Shown here: in pieces, positions 1 through 6,580 of the stretch
Layout: every line of letters begins with the position of its first letter
Position numbering within the stretch: the stretch's first letter is position 1
Assembly: GCA_900321905.1 (NCBI GenBank)
Contig: ONXZ01000038.1
Span: 1 to 17,451 of the forward strand
Direction: 5' to 3'
Source of the DNA: an uncultured Eubacteriales bacterium
Lineage (GTDB): Bacteria; Bacillota; Clostridia; Oscillospirales; Acutalibacteraceae
Length of the DNA stretch: 17,451 nucleotides
Notes under the pieces: model-generated
What the model was told of the DNA's origin: nothing
The model's input: the letters and a program-made list of their open reading frames with translations, nothing else
Databases searched by the model: none
Position numbers and translations under genes: made by a program

Positions 1-586
1 TATGAAGGACGAGAGCGCGCGCTGTGCAAAGCAGTTGCTTGAAAATACTGACGCACTTGATGTAATCAACGACTATATTGTACCTGCGCTCGACAAAGTC
101 GGCGATGGATTTGAAAAAAACAAGTTGTTTTTGCCGCAACTTCTGATGAGCGCAGACGCCGCAAAGTACGCATTTGATGAAATCAAAACTAAAATGGCGA
201 TTGACGGAGGCTCACAGGTTAAGGGTGACAAAGTGATTGTTGCGACAGTTGAAGGCGACATACACGACATAGGCAAAAACATTGTTAAGGTGTTGCTTCA
301 AAACTACGGTTTTGACGTAATCGACCTCGGCAAAGACGTTAAGTGCGAAACGGTACTTGAGGAAGCGCAAAGACAAAATGTCAAACTTGTTGGACTTTCA
401 GCGCTGATGACGACAACAGTGCCGAATATGGAGAAAACTATTAAACTCCTGCACGAAAACAGCGATGCAAAAGTTATTGTCGGCGGCGCGGTGTTAACAC
501 AGTCATACGCAGATATGATAGACGCTGATTACTACGCTAAAGATGCGATGGAGACTGTCAGAATAGCACAGAATTTCTTTAATTAA
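1..586 (+). CDS. metH: B12-dependent methionine synthase, C-terminal part (5' end outside window)
   Basis: This is the last ~194 residues of a cobalamin-dependent homocysteine methyltransferase. A helical cap domain (about residues 1-68, with PALDKVGDGFEK and FLPQLLMSA) is followed by the Rossmann B12-binding domain. The base-off cobalamin motif DxHxxG is visible as GDIHDIGKN (D86, H88, G91 counted from the ATG at base 2), with VGLSALMTTT and VIVGGAV further on. The ATG at base 2 is very probably internal, because family members carry homocysteine and folate domains before this point, so the gene runs in from the left. The protein ends right after the B12 domain, so the C-terminal AdoMet-binding reactivation domain of E. 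coli-type MetH is absent. Reductive reactivation would need a separate partner, and the operon facing it is a candidate. A stand-alone corrinoid protein of a methylamine or methanol system is possible, but the sequence style fits MetH better. Confidence 0.85.
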   Translation, partial: MKDESARCAKQLLENTDALDVINDYIVPALDKVGDGFEKNKLFLPQLLMSADAAKYAFDEIKTKMAIDGGSQVKGDKVIVATVEGDIHDIGKNIVKVLLQNYGFDVIDLGKDVKCETVLEEAQRQNVKLVGLSALMTTTVPNMEKTIKLLHENSDAKVIVGGAVLTQSYADMIDADYYAKDAMETVRIAQNFFN

Positions 587-590
587 TAGA

Positions 591-634
591 CACAAAAAAA
601 CACCTCGAAGGTACTCCCCTTTGAGGTGTTTTTG
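591..634. terminator. Bidirectional intrinsic terminator
   Basis: An 11-bp stem (601-611 with 618-628, one G-T pair) has a 6-base loop. It is flanked by an A-run on the left and a T-run on the right, so it can end metH on the plus strand and the facing operon on the minus strand. Confidence 0.85.
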
Positions 635-636
635 TC

Positions 637-1350
637 TTAATCTTTTTTAAAATCTTTTTCAAACAGATCTTCGACCTCATCGCAAACTGTTTTGAGCGAG
701 CAAGTAGCGCAGTCCATTTTGATATCTTTCATAATATGGTCGAGGGCGGTGGTGATATCCTCTGACTTTTTCATCACCGCCTCAAGTTCGCTGTAAGGGA
801 AATCAGGCGCTGTGACAAACAACAATTTAACCGCCTCAACCTGCGGTTGTTTTTTGTATTCATCAATAAAAAACGCGCCTATATTGGCAAAACTCAGACC
901 TTTTTTGAGTGCGGTTTTGCTCACCCTCGCCGCCTCACGATGAGTGAAGGCGGATATACGCATCATATAACCCTCGGGGTTTATGTGGTATCGCGCGTAC
1001 TCGATTTTTCTGATAGTCTGGTACAGTTTTTCGCCCGTACCCATTTTATCTTCGTTAACACGAATCAAGGCAATCCTTGCAAACGGCGTGTTTGCGCTGA
1101 TGTCCGCAAGGTCGCTGCCGATAAGCAAAACTTCGTCCTGCGGTACTAAATCACGGCTGTCGGTAAACGCAACGCTGCTGACCGCAGGCAGAGTGCCGCC
1201 GCCGAGTTCATACGCGGTTTCGCTTTGAAAAATTATTTGGTTTTTGCCCGAACTGTTCCAGTCAGAAGCACCTGTTAAATCAAGCGTTTTGGCAGGATAA
1301 GCAGCAAGAATTTTTCCTACGCCGTCAAAACATTCGTCATAAAGTTTCAT
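637..1350 (-). CDS. Short acetyl-CoA synthase / CODH beta-subunit-like protein (CdhC/AcsB-related fragment)
   Basis: This 237-residue protein resembles the central region of the acetyl-CoA synthase beta subunit (CdhC/AcsB). Visible similarities are TAYELGGG (46-52), VLLIGSDL (74-81), MRISAFT and KKGLSFANIG (149-158), and LLFVTAPD (176-183). Near the C-terminus C214, C217 and C223 form a CxxC-x5-C cluster, roughly where true ACS has its A-cluster ligands (CxxC-x8-C plus a fourth Cys). The protein stops soon afterwards, so the bulk of the catalytic domain is missing and normal acetyl-CoA synthesis is unlikely. Its start overlaps the stop of the cooC-like gene by one base (TAATG), so it is translationally coupled as the last gene of the operon. 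Company with CooC and CooT relatives suggests it carries or receives nickel or an Fe-S centre. It may dock to a corrinoid protein, as ACS does, but that is inference. Confidence 0.6.
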   Translation of the reverse strand: MKLYDECFDGVGKILAAYPAKTLDLTGASDWNSSGKNQIIFQSETAYELGGGTLPAVSSVAFTDSRDLVPQDEVLLIGSDLADISANTPFARIALIRVNEDKMGTGEKLYQTIRKIEYARYHINPEGYMMRISAFTHREAARVSKTALKKGLSFANIGAFFIDEYKKQPQVEAVKLLFVTAPDFPYSELEAVMKKSEDITTALDHIMKDIKMDCATCSLKTVCDEVEDLFEKDFKKD

Positions 1351-2111
1351 TATATCATACCTATTTTACTCAGCGCCTGCTTTGTACCCTGAACTACTGC
1401 CGAGTTTTCATCAAGGGCGAATACGCTATCACCCTTCATATCATTTAGCGCCATATCGCGGTCATCCGGTATGCAGGCAAGCAGTTCAAGTCCGCTTGTG
1501 TCAAGCGAATCCGCAAGCGACATATCAGGCATACGGTTTACAATAACGCCTGTTTTTTCAAACATAACGAGTTCGTTTGCAACATCGTGAATAGTCTTAA
1601 TAACCTGCAGACCCTTGCGGCTTGCGTCGGACACAAGCAGAAGGTGCGTCACCTTTTCCATAACACGTCGGTTGACCTGCTCAATGCCGGCTTCGCCGTC
1701 GATAACAACAAAGTCGAAATTGTCAGCAATCATCGAGATTATCTCTTTAAGATACGCATTGACCTTGCAGTAACAACCTGCGCTTTCAGGGCGACCGATT
1801 GCGAGAAAAGACACATTATCGTTTTCAACAAGCGCATCGAACATCTGATACTTTGCTTCGCCGAGGAGTTCGATAGCGGCGTTTTGGTTGCCGTTTTCCA
1901 CAGTCTGCACAAACGACTTTCTTATATCATCAACTGTTGAGGTTACCTCAACGCCGAGTGCAGTTGAAAGACCGACCGCAGGGTCGGCATCAATGGCGAG
2001 TATTTTTTTGTCAGGATAGTTTTCCGCAAGAAGGCGCACCGTAACGGCAGACAGCGAAGTTTTGCCCACGCCGCCTTTGCCGACAAGCGCAATGATAGTA
2101 GTTTTGTCCAT
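1350..2111 (-). CDS. cooC: CooC-like nickel-insertion ATPase
   Basis: A MinD/ParA-type P-loop ATPase of 253 residues. The deviant Walker A KGGVGKTS lies at 12-19, followed by AIDADPAVGLS (39-49) and the Walker B-like VVIDGEAG. The CooC hallmark CxC is present (GCYCKVN, C113 and C115); in CooC this pair binds metal at the dimer interface. CooC and AcsF relatives use ATP hydrolysis to load nickel into CO dehydrogenase or acetyl-CoA synthase. No CODH gene lies in this window, so the client is unknown; the adjacent short ACS-like protein is the obvious candidate. The gene follows the cooT-like gene by two bases and ends in a TAATG overlap with the ACS-like gene, within one operon. The assignment to the CooC family is firm; the client and even the metal are inferred. 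Confidence 0.85.
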   Translation of the reverse strand: MDKTTIIALVGKGGVGKTSLSAVTVRLLAENYPDKKILAIDADPAVGLSTALGVEVTSTVDDIRKSFVQTVENGNQNAAIELLGEAKYQMFDALVENDNVSFLAIGRPESAGCYCKVNAYLKEIISMIADNFDFVVIDGEAGIEQVNRRVMEKVTHLLLVSDASRKGLQVIKTIHDVANELVMFEKTGVIVNRMPDMSLADSLDTSGLELLACIPDDRDMALNDMKGDSVFALDENSAVVQGTKQALSKIGMI

Positions 2112-2113
2112 AA

Positions 2114-2302
2114 TCAGTCTGTTTTAAGTATAACAAATCCGTCAGTAAGGCTCGCTTTTAACAGCGTACCATCAACGGTCAGGCGGTGCCCCATAAGGTC
2201 AATGAGCGTAACCTGATTTTCAGAACATTCAACCGTCATTACATTGTTCATAATGGCGGTTGAATCGGATATTTCGTTTTTATATGCAGTAGAAAGGCAC
2301 AT
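2114..2302 (-). CDS. cooT: CooT-like small nickel-binding protein
   Basis: A 62-residue protein beginning MCLSTAY, with the pattern VECSENQVTLIDLMGHRLTV and a closing strand GFVILKT. CooT proteins are about 60-66 residues, begin Met-Cys, form a small beta-barrel, and bind nickel at a dimer site built from Cys2. Length, Cys2 and the alternating strand pattern all fit, and the next gene is cooC-like, as in classical cooCTJ loci. An AGGA motif about ten bases upstream of the ATG lies in the end of the preceding 54-residue gene. It probably acts as a nickel chaperone in the cytoplasm. Identification rests on short sequence features plus context. Confidence 0.7.
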   Translation of the reverse strand: MCLSTAYKNEISDSTAIMNNVMTVECSENQVTLIDLMGHRLTVDGTLLKASLTDGFVILKTD

Positions 2303-2304
2303 AA

Positions 2305-2469
2305 TTATAATTTCCTGTCCTTCTTTAGATTATCATAATACGGCTGCATTTTGTCGTAAATAACTCTGACAAGTTTCATATCGCTGTTTGTGTAGTAAAT
2401 TGAAAAAGTCACAACAAAGAAGCCGCAAAAAACAGCAAAGAGTGTTAATAACGCTTTAACAAGTTTCAT
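2305..2469 (-). CDS. 54-residue single-pass membrane protein of unknown function
   Basis: Translating the minus strand between the HgdC-like and CooT-like genes gives an uninterrupted 54-codon frame. Its ATG overlaps the stop of the HgdC-like gene (TAATG) and its TAA lies two bases before the cooT-like ATG. The protein has a Lys-flanked hydrophobic segment (about residues 6-26, containing LLTLFAVFCGFFVVTF with one Cys), then a tail rich in charged and aromatic residues (SDMKLVRVIYDKMQPYYDNL) ending in lysines and arginine. This suggests one membrane helix with a short soluble tail. An AGAAAGGA sequence about 11 bases before the ATG could serve as ribosome binding site. The exact packing between coupled neighbours argues that it is a real gene. 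I recognise no family; it could tether the complex to the membrane. Confidence 0.6.
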   Translation of the reverse strand: MKLVKALLTLFAVFCGFFVVTFSIYYTNSDMKLVRVIYDKMQPYYDNLKKDRKL

Positions 2470-3263
2470 TACTTAGCCATTCCTTTCTGCCTTGCGTACT
2501 CAGCAGCGCCGAGCGCACCCATAAGTTGAGGGTCAGTTTTGAGTTCGACAACCTTGATTTTAAGCACTTTTTCGATAGCCTGCTTTAAGCCGTCGTTTTT
2601 AGCGCAGCCGCCTGTAAGAGTTATGCTGTCGGTTGCGCCTGCCTTTTTAGCCATAACAAAGCAGCGCTTTGCAACTGCAAGTTGGATACCTGCAGCGATT
2701 TCGTCCATTGGCTTGCCTTCGCCGACAAGCGAGATAACCTCCGACTCGGCAAAAACCGTACACTGCGCAGTAATCGGAATAGTGTTTTTTGCCTGAAGCG
2801 AGAGTTTGGAAAACTCGGGAAGCGTCATCTCAAAAGCATTAGCCATTGCCTCGTAAAATCTGCCTGTACCTGCGGCGCACTTATCGTTCATAGCAAAGTT
2901 TTTAACTGTGCCGTCGGTGTCAATAGCGATGCCCTTAACGTCCTGACCGCCGATATCAATAATTGCCTTAACACTTGGATTAGTTACGTGAACACCCATT
3001 GCGTGGCAGGAAATCTCGCTGATATTTTCGTCTGCAAACGGAACTTTGTTACGTCCGTAACCCGTACCGACAAGGTATGACAAATCCTTTGCGGATTTAA
3101 GGTCATCGACCTGTGAAACAGCGTCATTAAGCGCAATTTCAGCAGACTGAACAGGATTGATTTTACTTCTGTTTGTAACATCGGCAACCATTTTGCCGTT
3201 TTCGTCAAGTATTACGCATTTGGTGTAGGTAGAGCCTACATCGCATCCGCCAAAATATTTCAT
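2469..3263 (-). CDS. HgdC/BadF-like [4Fe-4S] ATPase (2-hydroxyacyl-CoA dehydratase activator type)
   Basis: An ASKHA-fold ATPase of 264 residues. FGGCDVGSTYTK is the first phosphate loop, IIDIGGQD the second, and GGCAKNDG the adenosine region. The two cysteines that bridge a [4Fe-4S] cluster across the dimer are present in NDKCAAGTGRF (C129) and AQCTVFAESEVISL (C168). The 39-residue spacing matches archetypal HgdC. Such proteins use ATP to push a single electron onto a partner with a low-potential cluster. The ATG at 3263 is preferred over an in-frame TTG six bases upstream, because AGGAG sits nine bases before it. The partner is presumably the two HgdB/HgdA-like subunits encoded upstream, which makes this either a dehydratase activator or the reductase of a double-cubane-cluster protein. 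Confidence 0.9.
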   Translation of the reverse strand: MKYFGGCDVGSTYTKCVILDENGKMVADVTNRSKINPVQSAEIALNDAVSQVDDLKSAKDLSYLVGTGYGRNKVPFADENISEISCHAMGVHVTNPSVKAIIDIGGQDVKGIAIDTDGTVKNFAMNDKCAAGTGRFYEAMANAFEMTLPEFSKLSLQAKNTIPITAQCTVFAESEVISLVGEGKPMDEIAAGIQLAVAKRCFVMAKKAGATDSITLTGGCAKNDGLKQAIEKVLKIKVVELKTDPQLMGALGAAEYARQKGMAK

Positions 3264-3309
3264 ATTCAATTACTCCTAAAAGATTATATTATTGCAGGTT
3301 TGTTGTTGC

Positions 3310-3331
3310 GGAGCGATGTGGGCATCGCTCC
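3310..3331. repeat. Perfect 9-bp inverted repeat (hairpin A) between the HgdA-like and HgdC-like genes
   Basis: GGAGCGATG and CATCGCTCC flank a TGGG loop. No T-run follows on either strand, so it is not a standard terminator. The style, GGAGCGATG...CATCGCTCCCTAC, resembles dispersed intergenic palindromes of gut Clostridia; that comparison is from memory. Confidence 0.6.
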
Positions 3332-3350
3332 CTACTTCCGATATTCATCC

Positions 3351-3383
3351 GTGATTAAATCTGCCTGCGGCAGATTTAATCAC
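3351..3383. repeat. Perfect 15-bp inverted repeat (hairpin B) spanning the stop codon of the HgdA-like gene
   Basis: GTGATTAAATCTGCC, a 3-base loop and GGCAGATTTAATCAC form a perfect 15-bp stem. The TGA stop of the HgdA-like gene (3380-3382) is inside the right arm. No T-run follows. In the transcript this would be a very stable structure between two operon genes, suited to protecting or separating mRNA segments; it may also be a mobile palindromic element. Confidence 0.75.
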
Positions 3384-4951
3384 CATGCAAGTGTATCGTC
3401 AAAATCAACAAGCGTCGGGTCAACCGGCTCTTCCTGAAGCACCGTTGTCATATACTTGTTAATATGCTCACGCATATCGCGGCGCGAGATTGTGCGCGGG
3501 TCCATTAAGTCCTGCGGCACCCAGATGAAACTTACGTTGTGTTCCCTTGCCTGGTCGTCAAATATACCGTTAAGTCCGTCCATACCTTTGCAGGAAATCT
3601 GGTCGTACATAATAACCATATCTGCGTTGAACTCCTCGACAATACGCCAGAGTTCGTCAACAACATTTGCGTAGCCGCCTTTGGTGTGCTTACGCATAGT
3701 GGTCCGCTGCAGCGTTTTTGCAAGTGTGCCGAGCGCTTTTTCTTTATCCTCAGTGTCGTACATATAGTAGGAAATCATCGTTTCCATATCCATTACAACG
3801 TTAACACCCCAGCAGTTTTCAAGCCAGTTTGCAAGGCTTGTGTAGTAGTTAGCAGGGCAAGACCAAACAATCGCTCTGTGACGCATTTCTTTTGAGCATT
3901 TTGTCTTTTTCTCATACGCGTCGAGCATTAGTTTGTTGACCTTTTTATCAACCTTGAGGAAGCGGTTATCCATACCGCCTGAGATGTGAAAGTAGAACAG
4001 TCTGTAAAGCCAGAAGGTCGCGCCCGTCATCTGCGGATAGTCGGTCTTGTTAACCTCCCACTTCTGAATTTCGTATTCAGTCTGCTTGTTGTACTGCTTC
4101 ATCGCTTTGAAGAAGTGTTCCCAGTCCCACTTTTCGCCTGTCTGTTCCTCGACAAACTGAATAGCAGACTTAATTTCATCAACAGCGTATTCCTGCACGT
4201 CCTCGCCGTTGTAGCGGAGCGGAACGTTGATAACCTGAGTCGGAATGTTGAAACGTCTGTCGATATACGACGAGTTCATAATTGAGCCGTCGCAAGGCAT
4301 ATTGCAGGTGAGCGAGCATTTGCCCACAAGCGGATAATCGTCGTTAATCGCAACGCCTGCCTCCGCTGACGGAAGCGGACAAACGTCCGCAGGCACGCCG
4401 TAACTCTCGGTGATATCAAGGTACGGCGGCGTGATGTTCTGATCAACCATAGAGGTGAGGAAAATCGGGATTGTGGTAACGTGGTTGTCCCTCAGATTCG
4501 GGAAGCCCGCAATGAACTCCGATGAAAAAATCTCGTCAACATTGACAGTTCTGTCAGCCCACTTTGAATTTTCGTGAAAGTGTCTGTCGCTCGTGAGCAG
4601 GAAGTTGATAAGGTCGGTAGTAGGTTTAACGAGCATATTAAAATGCAGGTGAGTTATACGCAGTTGCGGACCGCGCAAACCCTCGGTGTGTCTGTCAACC
4701 CATGCAGGAGCGGTGAGGTAACTCATCATCCAGCGGTAATTTGCAAGACCTTTGACAGTTGACACAGGCCCCTTGCCTGCCATAACGATAATATCTTTCC
4801 AGGTGATGAGCCAGCGGTAATAGTCGTACGCTGTATCCGCAACGCCGCGCCATTCCCTGTGTTTGAGCAGTCCTGTTTTATCCTCGTGCAAATCGCCGAG
4901 GTTGCTCGGCTCATTGCGCCAGAGGTTTTTAAGTTTTGCCTTTATATTCAT
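3380..4951 (-). CDS. HgdA-like subunit of the 2-hydroxyacyl-CoA dehydratase (HgdB/HgdA) superfamily
   Basis: A 523-residue protein of the COG1775-type dehydratase/double-cubane superfamily. A long N-terminal extension (about 1-150) is followed by the first half-domain with VCPLPSAEAG (C191) and an unusually Cys-dense loop GKCSLTCNMPCDGS (C212, C216, C220). The second half-domain has WSCPANYY (C365), NCWGVNVVMDMETM (C380) and MYDQISCKGMDGL (C454). Such subunits hold Fe-S clusters and either dehydrate 2-hydroxyacyl-CoAs or reduce small molecules. The start overlaps the stop of the 398-residue gene by one base and has AAGGAG eight bases upstream, indicating coupled 1:1 synthesis. No CoA-transferase or acyl-CoA dehydrogenase gene is nearby, which argues against an ordinary amino-acid fermentation dehydratase. 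The substrate is unknown. Confidence 0.75.
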   Translation of the reverse strand: MNIKAKLKNLWRNEPSNLGDLHEDKTGLLKHREWRGVADTAYDYYRWLITWKDIIVMAGKGPVSTVKGLANYRWMMSYLTAPAWVDRHTEGLRGPQLRITHLHFNMLVKPTTDLINFLLTSDRHFHENSKWADRTVNVDEIFSSEFIAGFPNLRDNHVTTIPIFLTSMVDQNITPPYLDITESYGVPADVCPLPSAEAGVAINDDYPLVGKCSLTCNMPCDGSIMNSSYIDRRFNIPTQVINVPLRYNGEDVQEYAVDEIKSAIQFVEEQTGEKWDWEHFFKAMKQYNKQTEYEIQKWEVNKTDYPQMTGATFWLYRLFYFHISGGMDNRFLKVDKKVNKLMLDAYEKKTKCSKEMRHRAIVWSCPANYYTSLANWLENCWGVNVVMDMETMISYYMYDTEDKEKALGTLAKTLQRTTMRKHTKGGYANVVDELWRIVEEFNADMVIMYDQISCKGMDGLNGIFDDQAREHNVSFIWVPQDLMDPRTISRRDMREHINKYMTTVLQEEPVDPTLVDFDDTLAW

Positions 4952-6147
4952 TACGCCTGCTCCTTTTCCTTTTGAATTTTCTTAATCTCGAGGCTTTCTA
5001 CAAAAGCCTGAACACGCGTTCTGAGCTGACCTGACGCGCTTGCCGTGTACTGGCGGTCAACGCAGACTGACGGAATACCGAAATCGTTTGTAACAACGTG
5101 GGAAGCGAGCGCTCTCTCATATCCCCAGTATTCACAGAACTTGAGTTGCTCATAAAGCACGCCGTCTGCGTGGTAATCTTCAACAAGTTTTTTAACGTAT
5201 TCGCGCCTGCCCTCAACTTTTTCCTGCGCCATATAACGCGGACACTGGCAGGTTTTCATATAGTGAACGATAATCTGTTCAAGCACATCGTGGTCGTCGG
5301 TGAGTTTAATCTCCTCCCTGCCGGGCAGAGCGCCGAAGCAGAAGCGGTCAGCAACAACAAGCGCGCCTGAATCCTCAATGAGTTTTGTAAAATCAGGGTC
5401 GTCCATTTCAGAGCCGACAACGACAATTTTTGCCCTGTAATTTTTCTTTTCATCGGGAACTCTTGTTTTGAGTTCCTCTGCGGTTTCGCGCAGTTTGTCG
5501 ATGATAAGATATTTCGGGCAGCAGTATGTAATAAGGTTTAAAACGTGGTATTCATAACCCGTGATACGCGGATTTTCTTCTTTTCTGTACTCGCCGATTT
5601 CGGTAATCAGGCGGCAAACCTCGTTGTGCTGTTCAACGGCTTTGCGTAGTGCTTCCTCGCTTGTGTCAACGCCGTAAACCTCTTGCAGTTTATCAAGCAC
5701 TTTCTCCTGCATCTGGCGCTTGTAATGCTTGATTGTATGAGGCTGAATTTTAAACGGCACATCTGAAATAGTCACAAAGAAGTTTGGATTATCAACAAGG
5801 TGCAAAAGTTCAAAATGCTCGTACGCTCTGTTCATCTGCGAGCAGGTTTCGCTGCCGAAAAGCGCGTCAAGGTGCTGATATCCGCCCTCGATTCCTCTTT
5901 CAACAATGGCTTTTGAAAAGCCGCAAAGGAACGAACTCAAATAATAAGTTGAGATGTCAAGCGAACCTGTACGCGGCGCGCGTAGCCTTGTTGAAAAACA
6001 ACCCGGAAGATTAAGAAGCACCTCCGGTATGTGATAGCAGGTGTAGCCAAGGCAGAGTTTGCCCTCTTTTTTTGCCTGCTGAACAAGGTCATTGTTCGCC
6101 TCCTGAAGCAGGTTTTCAAACTCGTAAAGATACTTTAAATCTTTCAT
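4951..6147 (-). CDS. HgdB-like subunit of the 2-hydroxyacyl-CoA dehydratase / double-cubane-cluster superfamily
   Basis: A 398-residue protein with the usual HgdB layout. The N-terminal cluster-binding region is LGYTCYHIPEVLLNLPGC (C37, C50), then SSFLCGFSKA (C75) and FGSETCSQ (C102). The C-terminal half contains VVVGSEMDDP, EQLKFCEYWGYE (C338) and the closing GIPSVCVDRQY...SGQLRTRVQAF pattern of the family. It is close in size to canonical HgdB and to double-cubane-cluster proteins. GGGGAAAT lies upstream of its ATG, 12 bases after the His-rich gene. Together with the HgdA-like subunit and the HgdC-like ATPase it should form an ATP-driven low-potential redox system in the cytoplasm. Family assignment is secure; enzymatic activity is not deducible. 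Confidence 0.8.
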   Translation of the reverse strand: MKDLKYLYEFENLLQEANNDLVQQAKKEGKLCLGYTCYHIPEVLLNLPGCFSTRLRAPRTGSLDISTYYLSSFLCGFSKAIVERGIEGGYQHLDALFGSETCSQMNRAYEHFELLHLVDNPNFFVTISDVPFKIQPHTIKHYKRQMQEKVLDKLQEVYGVDTSEEALRKAVEQHNEVCRLITEIGEYRKEENPRITGYEYHVLNLITYCCPKYLIIDKLRETAEELKTRVPDEKKNYRAKIVVVGSEMDDPDFTKLIEDSGALVVADRFCFGALPGREEIKLTDDHDVLEQIIVHYMKTCQCPRYMAQEKVEGRREYVKKLVEDYHADGVLYEQLKFCEYWGYERALASHVVTNDFGIPSVCVDRQYTASASGQLRTRVQAFVESLEIKKIQKEKEQA

Positions 6148-6159
6148 TTTATTTCCCCT

Positions 6160-6393
6160 TTAACTCAGAGATTCAAGCGCTTCATTAAGCAGCGCATTGC
6201 CTTTTTTGTACTCCTCAAGCGCGGCGAGCGCTTTTTCGCTTGCGGTATCGCTTCCGAGCGACTTTAACTGCCTGGCAATCTGCGACAGTTCTTCTGCGTG
6301 TGAAGAATTGTGACTGACCATATACTCCAAAAGCGCTTTAAGTTCCTCTTTACTGTCAGCGCTCACGGTATGGTGGTGATGATGTTCGTGCAT
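6160..6393 (-). CDS. Small His-rich metal-binding protein (CooJ-like by context)
   Basis: A 77-residue protein starting MHEHHHHHT, six His in the first eight residues, followed by about 65 residues predicted to be helical (EELKALLEYMVSHNSSHAEEL, then AARLK-like amphipathic stretches and EKALAALEEYKKGNALLNEAL). Runs of His at a terminus are typical of nickel storage or delivery proteins (CooJ, HypB and SlyD types). It is the first gene of the operon that later encodes CooT- and CooC-like proteins, so a nickel role is a reasonable inference; cobalt or zinc is possible. GGGTG lies about eight bases before the ATG. There is no full-length similarity that I recognise to CooJ itself. Confidence 0.65.
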   Translation of the reverse strand: MHEHHHHHTVSADSKEELKALLEYMVSHNSSHAEELSQIARQLKSLGSDTASEKALAALEEYKKGNALLNEALESLS

Positions 6394-6414
6394 AACTTTG
6401 CACCCTTTCTAACG

Positions 6415-6430
6415 TACTATTATAATAGTA
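6415..6430 (-). promoter_or_regulatory. Perfect 16-bp palindrome containing the likely -10 box of the His-rich/Hgd-like operon
   Basis: TACTATTATAATAGTA is a perfect palindrome 22 bases upstream of the His-rich gene. On the minus strand it contains TATAAT (6424-6419). Two TTGACA hexamers on the same strand (6466-6461 and 6477-6472) lie farther upstream, 11 bases apart. The nearer one has a weak TACTTT at 16 bases, so the exact promoter is uncertain. A palindrome over a -10 box is a typical repressor site; its A+T sequence loosely recalls Fur/PerR-type boxes. Confidence 0.45.
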
Positions 6431-6523
6431 ACATTTTTAAAGTAGTAAATCAAGATTTATTGTCAATAAGTTGTCAATCAATTTTAGAAACCTGTCGATT
6501 ACTGTCCAAATTGCATAATTTGT

Positions 6524-6552
6524 TTGTGTTTTACATTTTAGTGTGCTATAAT
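6524..6552 (+). promoter_or_regulatory. Promoter of the flavodoxin-ferritin-like pair
   Basis: TTGTGT (6524-6529), a 17-base spacer and TATAAT (6547-6552) with an extended TGC before the -10 box. The flavodoxin ATG follows at 6581. Confidence 0.65.
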
Positions 6553-6580
6553 GACAAAAAATAATTTTGGAGGTAATATT

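Noticed and set aside
3270..3300. Separate promoter for the HgdC-like gene
   Set aside because: TATAAT occurs on the minus strand near 3285, but no acceptable -35 hexamer lies 16-18 bases upstream.
637..6393. Ordinary amino-acid fermentation dehydratase operon (glutamate or lactate type)
   Set aside because: No CoA-transferase, acyl-CoA dehydrogenase or electron-transfer flavoprotein gene is present, and the CooC, CooT and ACS-like genes have no place in that pathway.
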